Source: an uncultured Prevotellaceae bacterium (lineage in GTDB: Bacteria > Bacteroidota > Bacteroidia > Bacteroidales > Bacteroidaceae). From it: 64,000 bases of DNA. A program made the position numbers and the translations under genes. The stretch spans positions 102,722 to 166,721 of the forward strand of contig CAMVIM010000004.1 in assembly GCA_947167515.1 (NCBI GenBank). The letters are read 5' to 3'. The notes beneath the pieces are model-generated. The model worked only from the letters and a program-made list of their open reading frames with translations. It did no database searches and had not been told where the DNA came from. Positions 51,088 through 59,597 of this stretch are shown here, piece after piece. Positions within the stretch are counted from its first letter, which is position 1. Every line of letters begins with the position of its first letter.

Positions 51088-51127
51088 AATCCACTTATAT
51101 ATGTCATCTTTACAGAACTCTCTGTCT

Positions 51128-52030
51128 TTAATTCTTCATTTTCTCTTTGTCCAGATAGCGCTGCCCCTTGAGAGGAGCAATACGGTCAGTCCATCGTAGG
51201 AATCGGTCGCGCCAGATGGGCGACTTCACGTAGTACGGAACAACGGTGAAGTCCATCGCCTTGAAGAGCTGCACTTCCTGCTCTACCGTGAGCTGCTCCA
51301 TGTATGACCTCACGAAAAACTCTGTCTGCACCTGGTTCCAACCCTCCTTGTTGCCCCAATAATGGCAGAAGAAGGGCTCGGCAGTATGAATCTGCTGACA
51401 CTCATGACGGAGAGCCAAGGCGAAACAGAACTGCTCCACGTTGAAACTCTTGATGCCCTGAGCCAGCATCTCGTCGCAAAGCCGAAGCGTCAACCCGCAC
51501 ACTTTCTCCATCACTGACACAGGGGCTGCAATCAGTCCAGAATTCCACATCTCTGAATGCTCGTCTATCACTATGCCGCAATAGGTCTTCCCCTTCACAT
51601 CATCCCACAACCGCTTGGAGGGGCCATGCGTCAGGTAAGGCATGCCTTCATTCTTCTGCATATAGGCAAGCCCTTGAGTCGCACCTTCAAACAGAGGCTT
51701 CAAATCACACACGGCAAAAGTGTCGCAGTCAATGTACATCAACGCCTCCTTGTCCTTCCCCTGCTCCTTCAGCAGTTTCGCCACATGCTCCATCGCCTTG
51801 ATCTTGATGCGGAAAGGATAATCGTTCTCGCCCCGCCATTCCTTCAACGTCTCTTGCCCCACTTCCACCACATGGACATACTTCTCCAGACGAGTGTATG
51901 CCACAACGTGGTCGGTCACGACATGGATGGCAGGAACCTCCTCGGAGTGTGCCATCAGCGACAGAATTGAGAAGTAGGTCTGCATCTGATAGCCCACATG
52001 GTTGCCGTAGTCAAGATAAACGATTTCCAT
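51128..52030 (-). CDS. GT-A fold glycosyltransferase-like protein
   Basis: 300 aa. YLDYGNHVGYQMQTYFSILS at the start and a DxD-type motif in EALMYIDCDTFAVCDLKPLF, with a C-terminal FFCHYWGNKEGWNQVQTEFF. The pattern fits GT8/GT-A type transferases using a divalent metal; the exact family is not certain. It overlaps the upstream GT2 gene by 20 nt in another frame, so the two are translated together. Confidence 0.65.
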   Translation of the reverse strand: MEIVYLDYGNHVGYQMQTYFSILSLMAHSEEVPAIHVVTDHVVAYTRLEKYVHVVEVGQETLKEWRGENDYPFRIKIKAMEHVAKLLKEQGKDKEALMYIDCDTFAVCDLKPLFEGATQGLAYMQKNEGMPYLTHGPSKRLWDDVKGKTYCGIVIDEHSEMWNSGLIAAPVSVMEKVCGLTLRLCDEMLAQGIKSFNVEQFCFALALRHECQQIHTAEPFFCHYWGNKEGWNQVQTEFFVRSYMEQLTVEQEVQLFKAMDFTVVPYYVKSPIWRDRFLRWTDRIAPLKGQRYLDKEKMKN

Positions 52031-52850
52031 TCTTATCTGTTTGATTCTGTTCTACATGCTGATTATACCCGTTGGGGCAGAAGAACGGTACCTTTCCCTC
52101 AATCACTCCCTCCACCAGTCGTTCGCGCTCCTCACGGTTGGTCATCTGCCGCTCCCGATGCCAGAGGTGGTACTGGATGCCTCCAAACTTCAGGAAACGC
52201 TTCTTCACCCCAGCCTTTCTCATGCGGGCAATGAAGTCGCTGTCTTCCAGCCCCCAACCCACAAAGTCCTCGTTGAAGCCATTCACCCTCGCCACATCCT
52301 CTTTCCAGAACGACATGTTGCAACTCCTCCCCTTATCTATCGGACGCTGTCCGTAAATGTCAGCCACCATCACACTGAGCGGCACACAACGGACGGCATT
52401 CAGAAAGCGGTCTTTCGGCAGCCAGCTGACAGGCACGGTGGCACGGTTGCTCTCCATATATCGGCGTGTCAACGGTTCCCTCATCCTGATTCGGCTTCCG
52501 CAGATGAAACACCCACGCCGAGCCAGACGAAGATGGTCTTCCACAAAATGCTCTTCCAGCACGATGTCACCATCGATGATGATGATATAGTCGCACTTCG
52601 CCCTTGCAAAAGCCATGTTCCTGATACGCGCTGCACGGAATCCCTCATCCTCCTGCCACACATGCACGATGGGCACAGGCAGCTTTCCTCTCCACTCGTC
52701 TATCAGCCGCTTCGTCTCCTCCGTCGAGCCATCATCACCTATCACAACCTCATCAGGCATGACCGTCTGGGCTGCCACACTCTTCAGACAACGATTCAGC
52801 GGCACCGTGTTGTTATAGGTCGTGATGACCAGCGAAACGGGCATTTTCAT
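52011..52850 (-). CDS. Glycosyltransferase family 2
   Basis: 279 aa GT-A enzyme. PVSLVITTYNNTVPLNRCLK, DDGSTEE, the DxD in IIIIDGDIVLEEHF, and the late GWGLEDSDFIARM (chondroitin-synthase-like acceptor motif). Probably adds a hexose or HexNAc to the surface glycan. Its 3' end overlaps the next gene. Confidence 0.9.
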   Translation of the reverse strand: MKMPVSLVITTYNNTVPLNRCLKSVAAQTVMPDEVVIGDDGSTEETKRLIDEWRGKLPVPIVHVWQEDEGFRAARIRNMAFARAKCDYIIIIDGDIVLEEHFVEDHLRLARRGCFICGSRIRMREPLTRRYMESNRATVPVSWLPKDRFLNAVRCVPLSVMVADIYGQRPIDKGRSCNMSFWKEDVARVNGFNEDFVGWGLEDSDFIARMRKAGVKKRFLKFGGIQYHLWHRERQMTNREERERLVEGVIEGKVPFFCPNGYNQHVEQNQTDKNGNRLS

Positions 52851-52887
52851 CTTCTTCCTCCCTCTCGATTATTTGCAAGGTATCCCC

Positions 52888-53955
52888 TCATTGAGACACA
52901 CCCAGCAGTTCTTTGTATAGTTTCAGATAGGCGGTTATATGCTTCTCGTAACTGAACTCTTTGGCATGCTGCTTCGCCTTCTCCCCCTGTGCTGCATCGG
53001 CAAGGAACGCAGGGAGTTTCTCCTTCACCCTCTCCGCCATCACGTCAGGTTGCAGGCTGTTCCAGATGGTGGCACAGTCGCCACATATCTCTGGCAGACA
53101 CGTTGCCGACGAGATGAACACTGGCTTCCCAAACTGCATCGCCTCAATGGCTGGCAATCCGAAGCCCTCACCAATGCTGGGGAAGAGAAAAGCCTCGCAG
53201 TAATGATACAGCCACACCCGCTCAGCATCCGTGATTTTCCCCACCAGATAGGCATTCTTCGTTTCAAGTCCCTCTATGTGCTCACGCACCACCTGCGCAA
53301 AGGCAAAGTGGTCATCGCCCGCCACATACAAGTCGTGGTCGGGGAAATGCTTCATCATATCAACCAGCAGGTGGAAGTTCTTCTTCGGACGAATCTGCCC
53401 GATGGCAAAGAAGAAGGGTCTGCCAGTGGCAAAAGCAGGTTTCTCTTCGGGCTTTCCCGTGATGTCCTCCACCCCATTGTAGATGACCCTCACCGGCTTC
53501 CCCTTCAGGTTGAACTGCTCCTCCACCTGCTTCCCCACATACTTGGAGATGCAAGTGATGGCATCTGCCTGATTGATAGCCCGCTGCAAGATGAAATGAT
53601 GCTTCTGCTGACGAATCCAGTTCTTTTCGGTCAGGTAGTTCAGGTCGTGGATGGTCAGCACAAACCTGCCACACTTTCCCCTCCTCCGCTTCAACTGCTG
53701 CTGGGTGGTGGAGTGCCACAAATCGACCGTGGGAAGACCTTTGCGGAAATACTTGTGGTACTTCCTCCTGTTGTAGCTCAAGGCTACCCGTGGACCATAA
53801 TCTTTCTCATGACCCATCGGCAGCAGGAAATGGAACTTCAAAGACTCATCATCCATCTTCGAGTACCACTCTGCATAGTTCTTCGCTATCTGTCCAAATC
53901 CACTGGTCGGATTGCCTATGTCGCACAAATCCAGTAAGACCGTTTTCTTTTCCAT
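52888..53955 (-). CDS. Glycosyltransferase family 4
   Basis: 355 aa GT-B enzyme. Starts VLLDLCDIGNPTSGFGQIAK; central FAIGQIRPKKNFHLLVDMMK; E-x7-E in SIGEGFGLPAIEAMQFGKPV. First gene of the minus-strand half of the glycan cluster. A -7 box lies only 5 nt upstream of the ATG at 53955, so the message is probably leaderless. Confidence 0.92.
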   Translation of the reverse strand: MEKKTVLLDLCDIGNPTSGFGQIAKNYAEWYSKMDDESLKFHFLLPMGHEKDYGPRVALSYNRRKYHKYFRKGLPTVDLWHSTTQQQLKRRRGKCGRFVLTIHDLNYLTEKNWIRQQKHHFILQRAINQADAITCISKYVGKQVEEQFNLKGKPVRVIYNGVEDITGKPEEKPAFATGRPFFFAIGQIRPKKNFHLLVDMMKHFPDHDLYVAGDDHFAFAQVVREHIEGLETKNAYLVGKITDAERVWLYHYCEAFLFPSIGEGFGLPAIEAMQFGKPVFISSATCLPEICGDCATIWNSLQPDVMAERVKEKLPAFLADAAQGEKAKQHAKEFSYEKHITAYLKLYKELLGVSQ

Positions 53956-53959
53956 GTGG

Positions 53960-53967
53960 CAAAGATA
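53960..53967 (-). promoter_or_regulatory. -7 box immediately before the GT4 start
   Basis: TATCTTTG on the minus strand, ending 4 nt before the ATG. Transcription should begin at or within a few bases of the A of ATG. Confidence 0.6.
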
Positions 53968-53973
53968 CAAATT

Positions 53974-54100
53974 AGTTGACAGTTGACAGTTGACAATTGA
54001 CAGTTATTTTTAGTTAGGAGCTAAATTTGTCGCTTTTCCAACCTAAAAAACATCCCGAATAGCAAAAAACTGTCAACTGTCAATTGTCAACTGTCAACTT
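53974..54100. repeat. Inverted GTTGACA/TGTCAAC heptamer array in a divergent promoter gap
   Basis: Arm AGTTGACAGTTGACAGTTGA onward (53974-54005) and arm AACTGTCAACTGTCAATTGT onward (54068-54100) with a 62-bp spacer. Each arm abuts one of the two divergent -7 boxes, and its TTG trinucleotides lie at the -33 distance, so the array may supply the -33 element for both genes. Confidence 0.85.
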
Positions 54101-54105
54101 TTCCC

Positions 54106-54113
54106 TACCTTTG
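54106..54113 (+). promoter_or_regulatory. -7 box immediately before the GT9 start
   Basis: TACCTTTG ends 5 nt before the ATG at 54119, so the message is probably leaderless. A TTG in the heptamer array lies about 18 nt upstream. Confidence 0.6.
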
Positions 54114-54118
54114 CCCCC

Positions 54119-55162
54119 ATGAACATACTCGTCATCCGCTTTCGCCAGATGGGCGATGCCATTCTGGCCACCTCGTTGCTCAACACCCTGCGCCACAACT
54201 TTCCGGAGGCGCAGATACACTTCGTGCTCAACGAAAAGATTGCCCCGCTCTTTCAGGGGCATCCCTCCATCGACCGCATCATCACCTTCGACGATGAGGA
54301 ACGCCACCACTTTGTTCACTACCTGAAGCGAGTGTGGGAGATTGTACACCACACCCACTATGACATCATCATCGACATGCGCAGCACCGCCAACACCATG
54401 CTCTTTGCGCGATTCTCGCCCCACACGCCCTATCGCATTGGCGTGAAGAAGAGCTACACCCGCTTGGCCTTCAACCACATGATTCCCCCCTGCGGAAGCA
54501 AGTCGATGGTGGAGCACGATGTCAGCTTTGCCTCACCGCTCAACGCCATCAAGCCCATCGAGCCAGTCAAGGAGTTCACTCTCCACATTACCGAAGAGGA
54601 AAAGCAGACCTTTGGCACCTACCTGCAAGAGCAAGGTCTTGACCTCAGCAAGCCCATCATGCTTACCAACGTCACTGCCAAACTCGCCTCGAAGGTGTGG
54701 GACGAAGACCGCATGGTGTGGGTGCTCAGCCAGTTCATGCAGACCTATCCCGACTACCAAATCATCTTCAATTACGCCCCGGGCACCGAAGAGGAGAATG
54801 CTCGACGGGTGTATGAGAAGTTGGGCAGCCCCCAACAGGTCTTCATCAATGTGCAAGCCCGTTCCTCGCGCCAACTCGTGGCGATGGGCTATTTCATGAC
54901 CCTTTTCTTCGGCAACGAAGGCGGTGCGCGCCACATCATGCATGCTGCCGGATGCCCCTCGTTCGTCATCTGCGCCCCTGGCAACAGCAAGAATGTCTGG
55001 CTGCCCCAGAACAGTGTGCCAGCCGAAGGCATCTCCCCCACCGACCTCGCCCCCACAAAAGAACTGGCAAAAATGAGTCGCGAAGAACAATATGCCCTCA
55101 TCACCCAAGAACTGGTGTGGGAAAAACTTCGTCATTCAATTCAACAACTTCCAAATCCTTGA
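54119..55162 (+). CDS. Glycosyltransferase family 9 (heptosyltransferase-like)
   Basis: 347 aa. Starts ILVIRFRQMGDAILATSLLN, the family hallmark; DIIIDMRSTANTMLFARF and a C-terminal FFGNEGGARHIMHAAGCPSF that corresponds to the ADP-heptose binding loop. Builds the LPS inner core. Its last 62 nt overlap, in antiparallel fashion, the end of the phosphoesterase gene. Confidence 0.9.
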   Translation: MNILVIRFRQMGDAILATSLLNTLRHNFPEAQIHFVLNEKIAPLFQGHPSIDRIITFDDEERHHFVHYLKRVWEIVHHTHYDIIIDMRSTANTMLFARFSPHTPYRIGVKKSYTRLAFNHMIPPCGSKSMVEHDVSFASPLNAIKPIEPVKEFTLHITEEEKQTFGTYLQEQGLDLSKPIMLTNVTAKLASKVWDEDRMVWVLSQFMQTYPDYQIIFNYAPGTEEENARRVYEKLGSPQQVFINVQARSSRQLVAMGYFMTLFFGNEGGARHIMHAAGCPSFVICAPGNSKNVWLPQNSVPAEGISPTDLAPTKELAKMSREEQYALITQELVWEKLRHSIQQLPNP

Positions 55163-55619
55163 TTTCCTTGCCGTCAATGACGAAACGTACCAAGGTGCGC
55201 ACCTCGTGAAATCCATACCGTCCAGCCGCACCTGGATTGATGTGCAGGCAGTTGATGGTGGGGTCATTCATCACACGAAGTAGATGGGAGTGTCCCGAAA
55301 TGAAGAGCTGAGGAGGTTTGGCATATATCTGGCGGCGGATGCTGGCATCATACTTGCCTGGATAGCCACCAATATGCTTCATCAGCACATCCACCCCTTC
55401 ACACTTCCAGCGATACACCTCTGGAAACTTGATGCGCACGTCACCACTGTCGATGTTGCCAAACACCGCACGAAGCGGAGCAATCTCCGCCAAGCGGTCT
55501 GCCACCTCCATCGAACCGATGTCGCCCGCATGCCAGATTTCGTCACACTCCTTAAAGTATTTCTCGTAGCGGTCGTCCCAGCACCCATGGGTGTCAGACA
55601 GGAGTCCTATGCGGGTCAT
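55101..55619 (-). CDS. YfcE/MJ0936-type metallophosphoesterase
   Basis: 172 aa. Metal ligands in GLLSDTHG, WHAGDIGS, FGNID and SGHSHLLRVMNDPTINCLHI with NPGAAG match the family of small calcineurin-like phosphodiesterases. Natural substrate unknown. Its C-terminus (EVVELNDEVFPTPVLG) is encoded opposite the end of the GT9 gene. Its start overlaps the upstream PH-domain gene by 4 nt. Confidence 0.9.
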   Translation of the reverse strand: MTRIGLLSDTHGCWDDRYEKYFKECDEIWHAGDIGSMEVADRLAEIAPLRAVFGNIDSGDVRIKFPEVYRWKCEGVDVLMKHIGGYPGKYDASIRRQIYAKPPQLFISGHSHLLRVMNDPTINCLHINPGAAGRYGFHEVRTLVRFVIDGKEIKDLEVVELNDEVFPTPVLG

Positions 55620-56209
55620 GCGTTGGTGGGAGATTGGGGGTTCTGGGTATTCTGGAAGCTTGAGACATTCTGGAAAGCCTGGGGCTGTTGAACGCCAGCT
55701 TCAGCCGGTCTGTGCGACTTCATGTAGGTGGCGACAATGTTCCTCACCTCATAGGGCTGCTGCACAAACTCCACCTTGTGGTTCGTGCCGCCGCTACCCA
55801 CCAGTTCGATGGCACCCGTACCCAGCATCCGCTCGAAAAATGTCTGGTAGAAGTTCACCGTCTCCACCTTGAAGAGCGGTATCTCCGTCATCTTGATGTC
55901 GAAGATACCGTCCTTCTGGATGAAGCGGCTCGTTGTGATGGCAAACTCCGTGCGGCTACGGATGAAGTAGCCGAAGCCAATCAGTCCGATACCCACAAGA
56001 CACACCACCACACACGCGCAGAAAAGTGCCAGCATGTTGTTGTTGAAGTCGTTGTAGTGTGTGTAGGCGATCACCGCCATGCCTGCTACACTCAGCACAA
56101 TGAGCAGGATGCCCCATGCCGTGTAGCGGAAGTTGTACGACCAATGCAGACGTCCCTTGAAGACCACCTGCTCGCCCGGTTCGAGCGTCTTTTCAATAAA
56201 GTTTGCCAT
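55616..56209 (-). CDS. PH-domain (YdbT/bPH2-like) membrane protein
   Basis: 197 aa. Two TM segments (about 30-50 and 60-85: GILLIVLSVAGMAVIAYTHY, LFCACVVVCLVGIGLIGFGY) are followed by a bacterial PH domain (EFAITTSRFIQKDGIFDIKM.., FYQTFFERMLGTGAIELVGS). The tail is Gln/Asn/Pro-rich. Function not known. Coupled with the phosphoesterase gene (4-nt overlap). Confidence 0.85.
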   Translation of the reverse strand: MANFIEKTLEPGEQVVFKGRLHWSYNFRYTAWGILLIVLSVAGMAVIAYTHYNDFNNNMLALFCACVVVCLVGIGLIGFGYFIRSRTEFAITTSRFIQKDGIFDIKMTEIPLFKVETVNFYQTFFERMLGTGAIELVGSGGTNHKVEFVQQPYEVRNIVATYMKSHRPAEAGVQQPQAFQNVSSFQNTQNPQSPTNA

Positions 56210-56224
56210 CGCTATTTTTCGTTT

Positions 56225-58330
56225 TTAGTTTTTCATTTTTTTCTCAAACACCAGCGGCACCACCACCTTCATCACCACGTTGCGTCCCATGTTGTACACA
56301 CCCATACGTCCCGTCGCCACATTGAAGTCCGTATATTTCAGTCGGCTCAAGTGGCTCTGATAGGCGCGGTCAAACAAGTTCTCAGCGGTCACGTACAGTT
56401 CGGCAAATTTCTTGCCTCCGAAGAGAAGGTCTGTCCCTGCCGAGAGGTTCACTAGCGTGTAGCTGGGGGTGGCAGTTTCTGTCAGGTCAGCCATATAGTA
56501 ATTGTTCTGAGCCAGGAAGCACTCCAACCTCAATGCCACATAGGCATTGTTCAGCACTCGTCCGTGGTGAGTCAGCTCATACTTCAGTTCCGAAGTCCAA
56601 CGCGGAGCAGGCGTGAAAGGGAGATAGCGCGTGTAGCGCGGTTCGAACAGTTGTCGCGTATTCACCAGCGAGAAGGTGTTGCCGAAGTGGAGGCTGTGGA
56701 TAGGATGAAAGTCCACTCCCGCCTCAAAACCCATCAGCAAGGCCTCCCCCTTCGTGTATTCGTAGGTGCGGTAACCCTCTTCCACCACAGCATCAATGCG
56801 CTTGGCAAAGATGTAGTTCTGGATGCGGTTGGCAAACATCGCCACCTGTGCCGACACATAACGCGAGGTGAAATCCACTCCAAGGTCGGCCTGCCAACTA
56901 TATTCTGCCTCCAGTTCATCATTACCATACTCAAAACGCAACGTGCCTTCGTGTACACCAAAGGAACCCAGTTCGCTCATGTTGGGCGCACGGAAACCGC
57001 GCGCCATATTCAGCCTCACATTCAAGTGGTCAGTAGCGTTCCATACAGCACCCACACTACCCGTCACACAACTGAAATTGCGTGAGTGGAAGTCCAAGTG
57101 ACGATGGTCGTAGCGGAGACCGCCATTCAGCGTCAGGCGGTTCATCGTCTTGCTCACCGTACCATAGCCACCGATGTCGAAGAGGCGATACTCAGGAATG
57201 AGCGACTCCTCGCCCAAGTTGCGCGAGCGTTGCCACATTCCGTTCACACCAACCGCCACTTTCCACCCGTCAAACTCATGGGTGAGGTAACGCACATCGT
57301 AAGTCACCGTGTGGAGCTTGAAGAACAACTCATATTCATCCTCACTCTCCTCAAACTCCTGACGACGATTCTGCTGATAGCCCACTGTGGCCTTCAGGTA
57401 ACCGCTCTTCAAGTTGAGCGAGTTGTCCCACACGGCCTTGTAGTGCTTCACCTGCTGGAAAGGGAGGGTCTTGTGATAGGTCTTAATGCTAAAAGCCTCA
57501 TCGCGCTCCAGTTCTCCCGTCTCCTCGTCACGTTCCCCTTCCGCAATGCTGGGGGTAAGATGGTAGGCTGTCCATGTCAGGTGGGAGTGTCCCCAGGACT
57601 TGTCGAGTCCCACCATCAAACGTCCTGCACGTTCGCGGAACTGCGTGCCTGGCACATAGCCATCGTACTTATTCTTATAGGCATGCGCCATCTTGTCCGA
57701 GAAACGTGCGTCCCACACGAAACCTCCGTGATTGCCCGCACCGTTCAGCGAATAGGCAAACAAGCCGTTGTTGGTCTGGTATTCTGAGCCGACATTGACC
57801 CGCACCTCGCCGTCCAGCGGCACAGGAGCTGGGTGCAGAATCAGCACACCCGCCATCGCGTCCGAACCATACATCAGCGAGGCTGGACCCTTCAGAATTT
57901 CCACTGAACCAACACCATTTCCATCTATTTCGATGCCATGCTCATCACCCCATTGCTGCCCTTCCTGCCGCACTCCTTCGTTCATCACGATAATGCGGTT
58001 ATAACCCAAACCGCGAATGATGGGCTTTGAGATGCCACCACCCGTCGTAATTTGTGCCATACCTGGTTCTTTGGCCACCGCGTCGATGATGTTGGTCGAG
58101 GTCAGCTGCCTCAATTCCTTGCCCGTCACCACCGAGATGGGGACGGTGGAGTGTTTCAACTTCGTGTTGCCCGTCACCCCTGTCACCATCACCTCGTTCA
58201 ACTGCAAGTGACGGTAGAACACATCGGTCGAGTCTTTTTCGTACTGCACATCCCGTGTGCTCTTCTTTTCCTGTGCTGTCATCACCGTGGCAGAGCACAA
58301 CAATGACAGCATCACATATATTGTCTTCAT
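56225..58330 (-). CDS. TonB-dependent outer membrane receptor, probable metal type
   Basis: 701 aa. A signal peptide (MKTIYVMLSLLCSATVMTAQ) is followed by a plug domain (VVTGKELRQLTSTNIIDAVA, GGISKPIIRGLGYNRIIVMN, VEILKGPASLMYGSDAMAGV) and a 22-strand barrel ending NVVMKVVVPLVFEKKMKN. It has no SusC-like N-terminal extension. Plug and barrel resemble the copper/zinc receptor group (OprC/ZnuD), and a His/Cys-rich small protein is encoded upstream, so metal uptake is likely (inference). The ATG at 58330 is chosen for the signal peptide. Confidence 0.85.
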   Translation of the reverse strand: MKTIYVMLSLLCSATVMTAQEKKSTRDVQYEKDSTDVFYRHLQLNEVMVTGVTGNTKLKHSTVPISVVTGKELRQLTSTNIIDAVAKEPGMAQITTGGGISKPIIRGLGYNRIIVMNEGVRQEGQQWGDEHGIEIDGNGVGSVEILKGPASLMYGSDAMAGVLILHPAPVPLDGEVRVNVGSEYQTNNGLFAYSLNGAGNHGGFVWDARFSDKMAHAYKNKYDGYVPGTQFRERAGRLMVGLDKSWGHSHLTWTAYHLTPSIAEGERDEETGELERDEAFSIKTYHKTLPFQQVKHYKAVWDNSLNLKSGYLKATVGYQQNRRQEFEESEDEYELFFKLHTVTYDVRYLTHEFDGWKVAVGVNGMWQRSRNLGEESLIPEYRLFDIGGYGTVSKTMNRLTLNGGLRYDHRHLDFHSRNFSCVTGSVGAVWNATDHLNVRLNMARGFRAPNMSELGSFGVHEGTLRFEYGNDELEAEYSWQADLGVDFTSRYVSAQVAMFANRIQNYIFAKRIDAVVEEGYRTYEYTKGEALLMGFEAGVDFHPIHSLHFGNTFSLVNTRQLFEPRYTRYLPFTPAPRWTSELKYELTHHGRVLNNAYVALRLECFLAQNNYYMADLTETATPSYTLVNLSAGTDLLFGGKKFAELYVTAENLFDRAYQSHLSRLKYTDFNVATGRMGVYNMGRNVVMKVVVPLVFEKKMKN

Positions 58331-58373
58331 TAAAATTTCTTTTGATAAAAATTGTTTGTGCTTTATTTCTCTC

Positions 58374-58730
58374 CTATGAATACACAAAAACAGGAGGAGC
58401 ACGCCCGAAGACAACGCCCCACACGCCAGCAACAACACCTTGTTTCGTCTGACATTGAGGGGCTATATGAATCCATCTCTTTGCTGTAAAAACAACCAAC
58501 GGTGCCAACAAGAACGGCAACGTAAGGAACTGGCACAACACACAATCGAACGAGCAAACCGTCAAATTGCCGATGTGTCCTGCATGTGGCAAATGATGCA
58601 CACACTCCTCACAACTCTCACCTTCCCCATGCGCCTCTGGATGCACGTGAAAAGACGACAACAAAAACATTGGCAGGAACACTGCCAACAGCACCGCCGC
58701 AAAAATATGCCTCCTTGTCGTCATTTTCAT
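58374..58730 (-). CDS. Small His/Cys-rich membrane protein upstream of the TonB receptor
   Basis: 118 aa. One TM/signal segment at the start (HIFAAVLLAVFLPMFLLSSF), then a metal-ligand-rich loop FHVHPEAHGEGESCEECVHH..HAGH, Cys residues in CSFDCVLC, and a second hydrophobic stretch LTLPFLLAPLVVFT. It looks like a periplasmic metal-binding or sensing accessory of the receptor 43 nt downstream. The ATG at 58730 lies 4 nt from a -7 box, so the message is probably leaderless. No named family is certain (DUF2946-like at most). Confidence 0.7.
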   Translation of the reverse strand: MKMTTRRHIFAAVLLAVFLPMFLLSSFHVHPEAHGEGESCEECVHHLPHAGHIGNLTVCSFDCVLCQFLTLPFLLAPLVVFTAKRWIHIAPQCQTKQGVVAGVWGVVFGRAPPVFVYS

Positions 58731-58734
58731 GGTG

Positions 58735-58769
58735 CAAAGGTAGTGCAAAAATTCGAGTAAGCGAACAAA
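58735..58769 (-). promoter_or_regulatory. Promoter of the metal-protein/TonB receptor operon
   Basis: Minus strand: TTTG (58766-58769), 23 nt, TACCTTTG (58735-58742), with the ATG only 4 nt further. Confidence 0.6.
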
Positions 58770-58989
58770 AAGAGAATGTATTTTCTTTTTTGAGCGAGAG
58801 AATTTTATCTAAATTGAGTGAAGAAACAAATTTATTTGATTTTTTTCCGAGATGCAACCTACCTTCGGACGAAGCACGACGGACTCCTCACACTATCTTA
58901 CCTTCTAAAAATCAACCTCTTGCAAAAAGGTTTAATTCCACATCCCTATATCTCTTATAGGAAATCCCCTACTGTTTGGGGATTTTCAG

Positions 58990-59021
58990 TTTGAAACCCC
59001 TCTCAAATGTCCATAACTTTG
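58990..59021 (+). promoter_or_regulatory. Promoter of the DUF2807-like gene
   Basis: TTTG (58990-58993), 20 nt, TAACTTTG (59014-59021): full consensus. The 24 bases from 59014 are identical to the promoter start region of the exported RG-rich protein gene (21061-21084, minus). Confidence 0.8.
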
Positions 59022-59097
59022 CATCGTCAACCAAAAGGAATGACAATTCATAAATACAATAAAAACAATTATTAATCACAACTAAAACATGACAATT

Positions 59098-59469
59098 ATG
59101 AAAAAGTTCATCACCCTCGCTCTTGCAGCAGTCATCGCCATCAGCGCAAACGCAAAGAAGGTTCACACCTCAGTGTTCAATTCAGTAGAGATTAACGCGC
59201 CCGTTCATCTGGTCATCGTTCCTAGCCGAGAATACTCCGTGAACATCATCTCACGCGAATCCGGACTCGCCTCCGCCGTCTCATGGAGCATTAAGAACGG
59301 TGTGCTCAACATCTCTGCCCGCGACCTCAAAGCACTCGAGCGTTCCAGAGGAACCGTCGATGTCATCGTCTCCGCTCCCCAAAATGTGGACTACCAGATT
59401 GGACGGAACATGGAAAAAGTCTCAAGCAGCCATCGCACCATCAGACCTTTCAGACACCATCGCCATTAA
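59098..59469 (+). CDS. Small exported protein, DUF2807/GIN-like
   Basis: 123 aa. A signal peptide (MKKFITLALAAVIAISANA) is followed by a single beta-rich segment: FNSVEINAPVHLVIVPSREY, LNISARDLKALERSRGTVDV. This resembles the start of the DUF2807 (GIN) beta-helix domain but is shorter than usual and ends in a basic His/Arg tail (RTIRPFRHHRH). It may be a truncated family member. A strong terminator follows. Confidence 0.65.
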   Translation: MKKFITLALAAVIAISANAKKVHTSVFNSVEINAPVHLVIVPSREYSVNIISRESGLASAVSWSIKNGVLNISARDLKALERSRGTVDVIVSAPQNVDYQIGRNMEKVSSSHRTIRPFRHHRH

Positions 59470-59492
59470 TCACCCGACATGGCATCACACCC

Positions 59493-59532
59493 AAACGAGG
59501 AGCCCCCAAGGTCTCCTCGTTTCTCTTTTTTG
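59493..59532 (+). terminator. Terminator after the DUF2807-like gene
   Basis: AAACGAGGAG (59493-59502) pairs perfectly with CTCCTCGTTT (59513-59522), then TCTCTTTTTT. Confidence 0.9.
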
Positions 59533-59564
59533 CCGAAAATCAACACTTTTTGCGGATTATTCAG

Positions 59565-59572
59565 TACCTTTG
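59565..59572 (+). promoter_or_regulatory. -7 box of the tyrosine phosphatase gene
   Basis: TACCTTTG, 25 nt before the ATG at 59598. No TTTG 19-21 nt upstream. Confidence 0.5.
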
Positions 59573-59597
59573 CAAGCAACAAATATCAAGCTACACA

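Noticed and set aside
58969..59166. 65-codon minus-strand frame across the DUF2807-like gene start
   Set aside because: It is antisense to a consensus promoter and signal peptide and has no supporting features.
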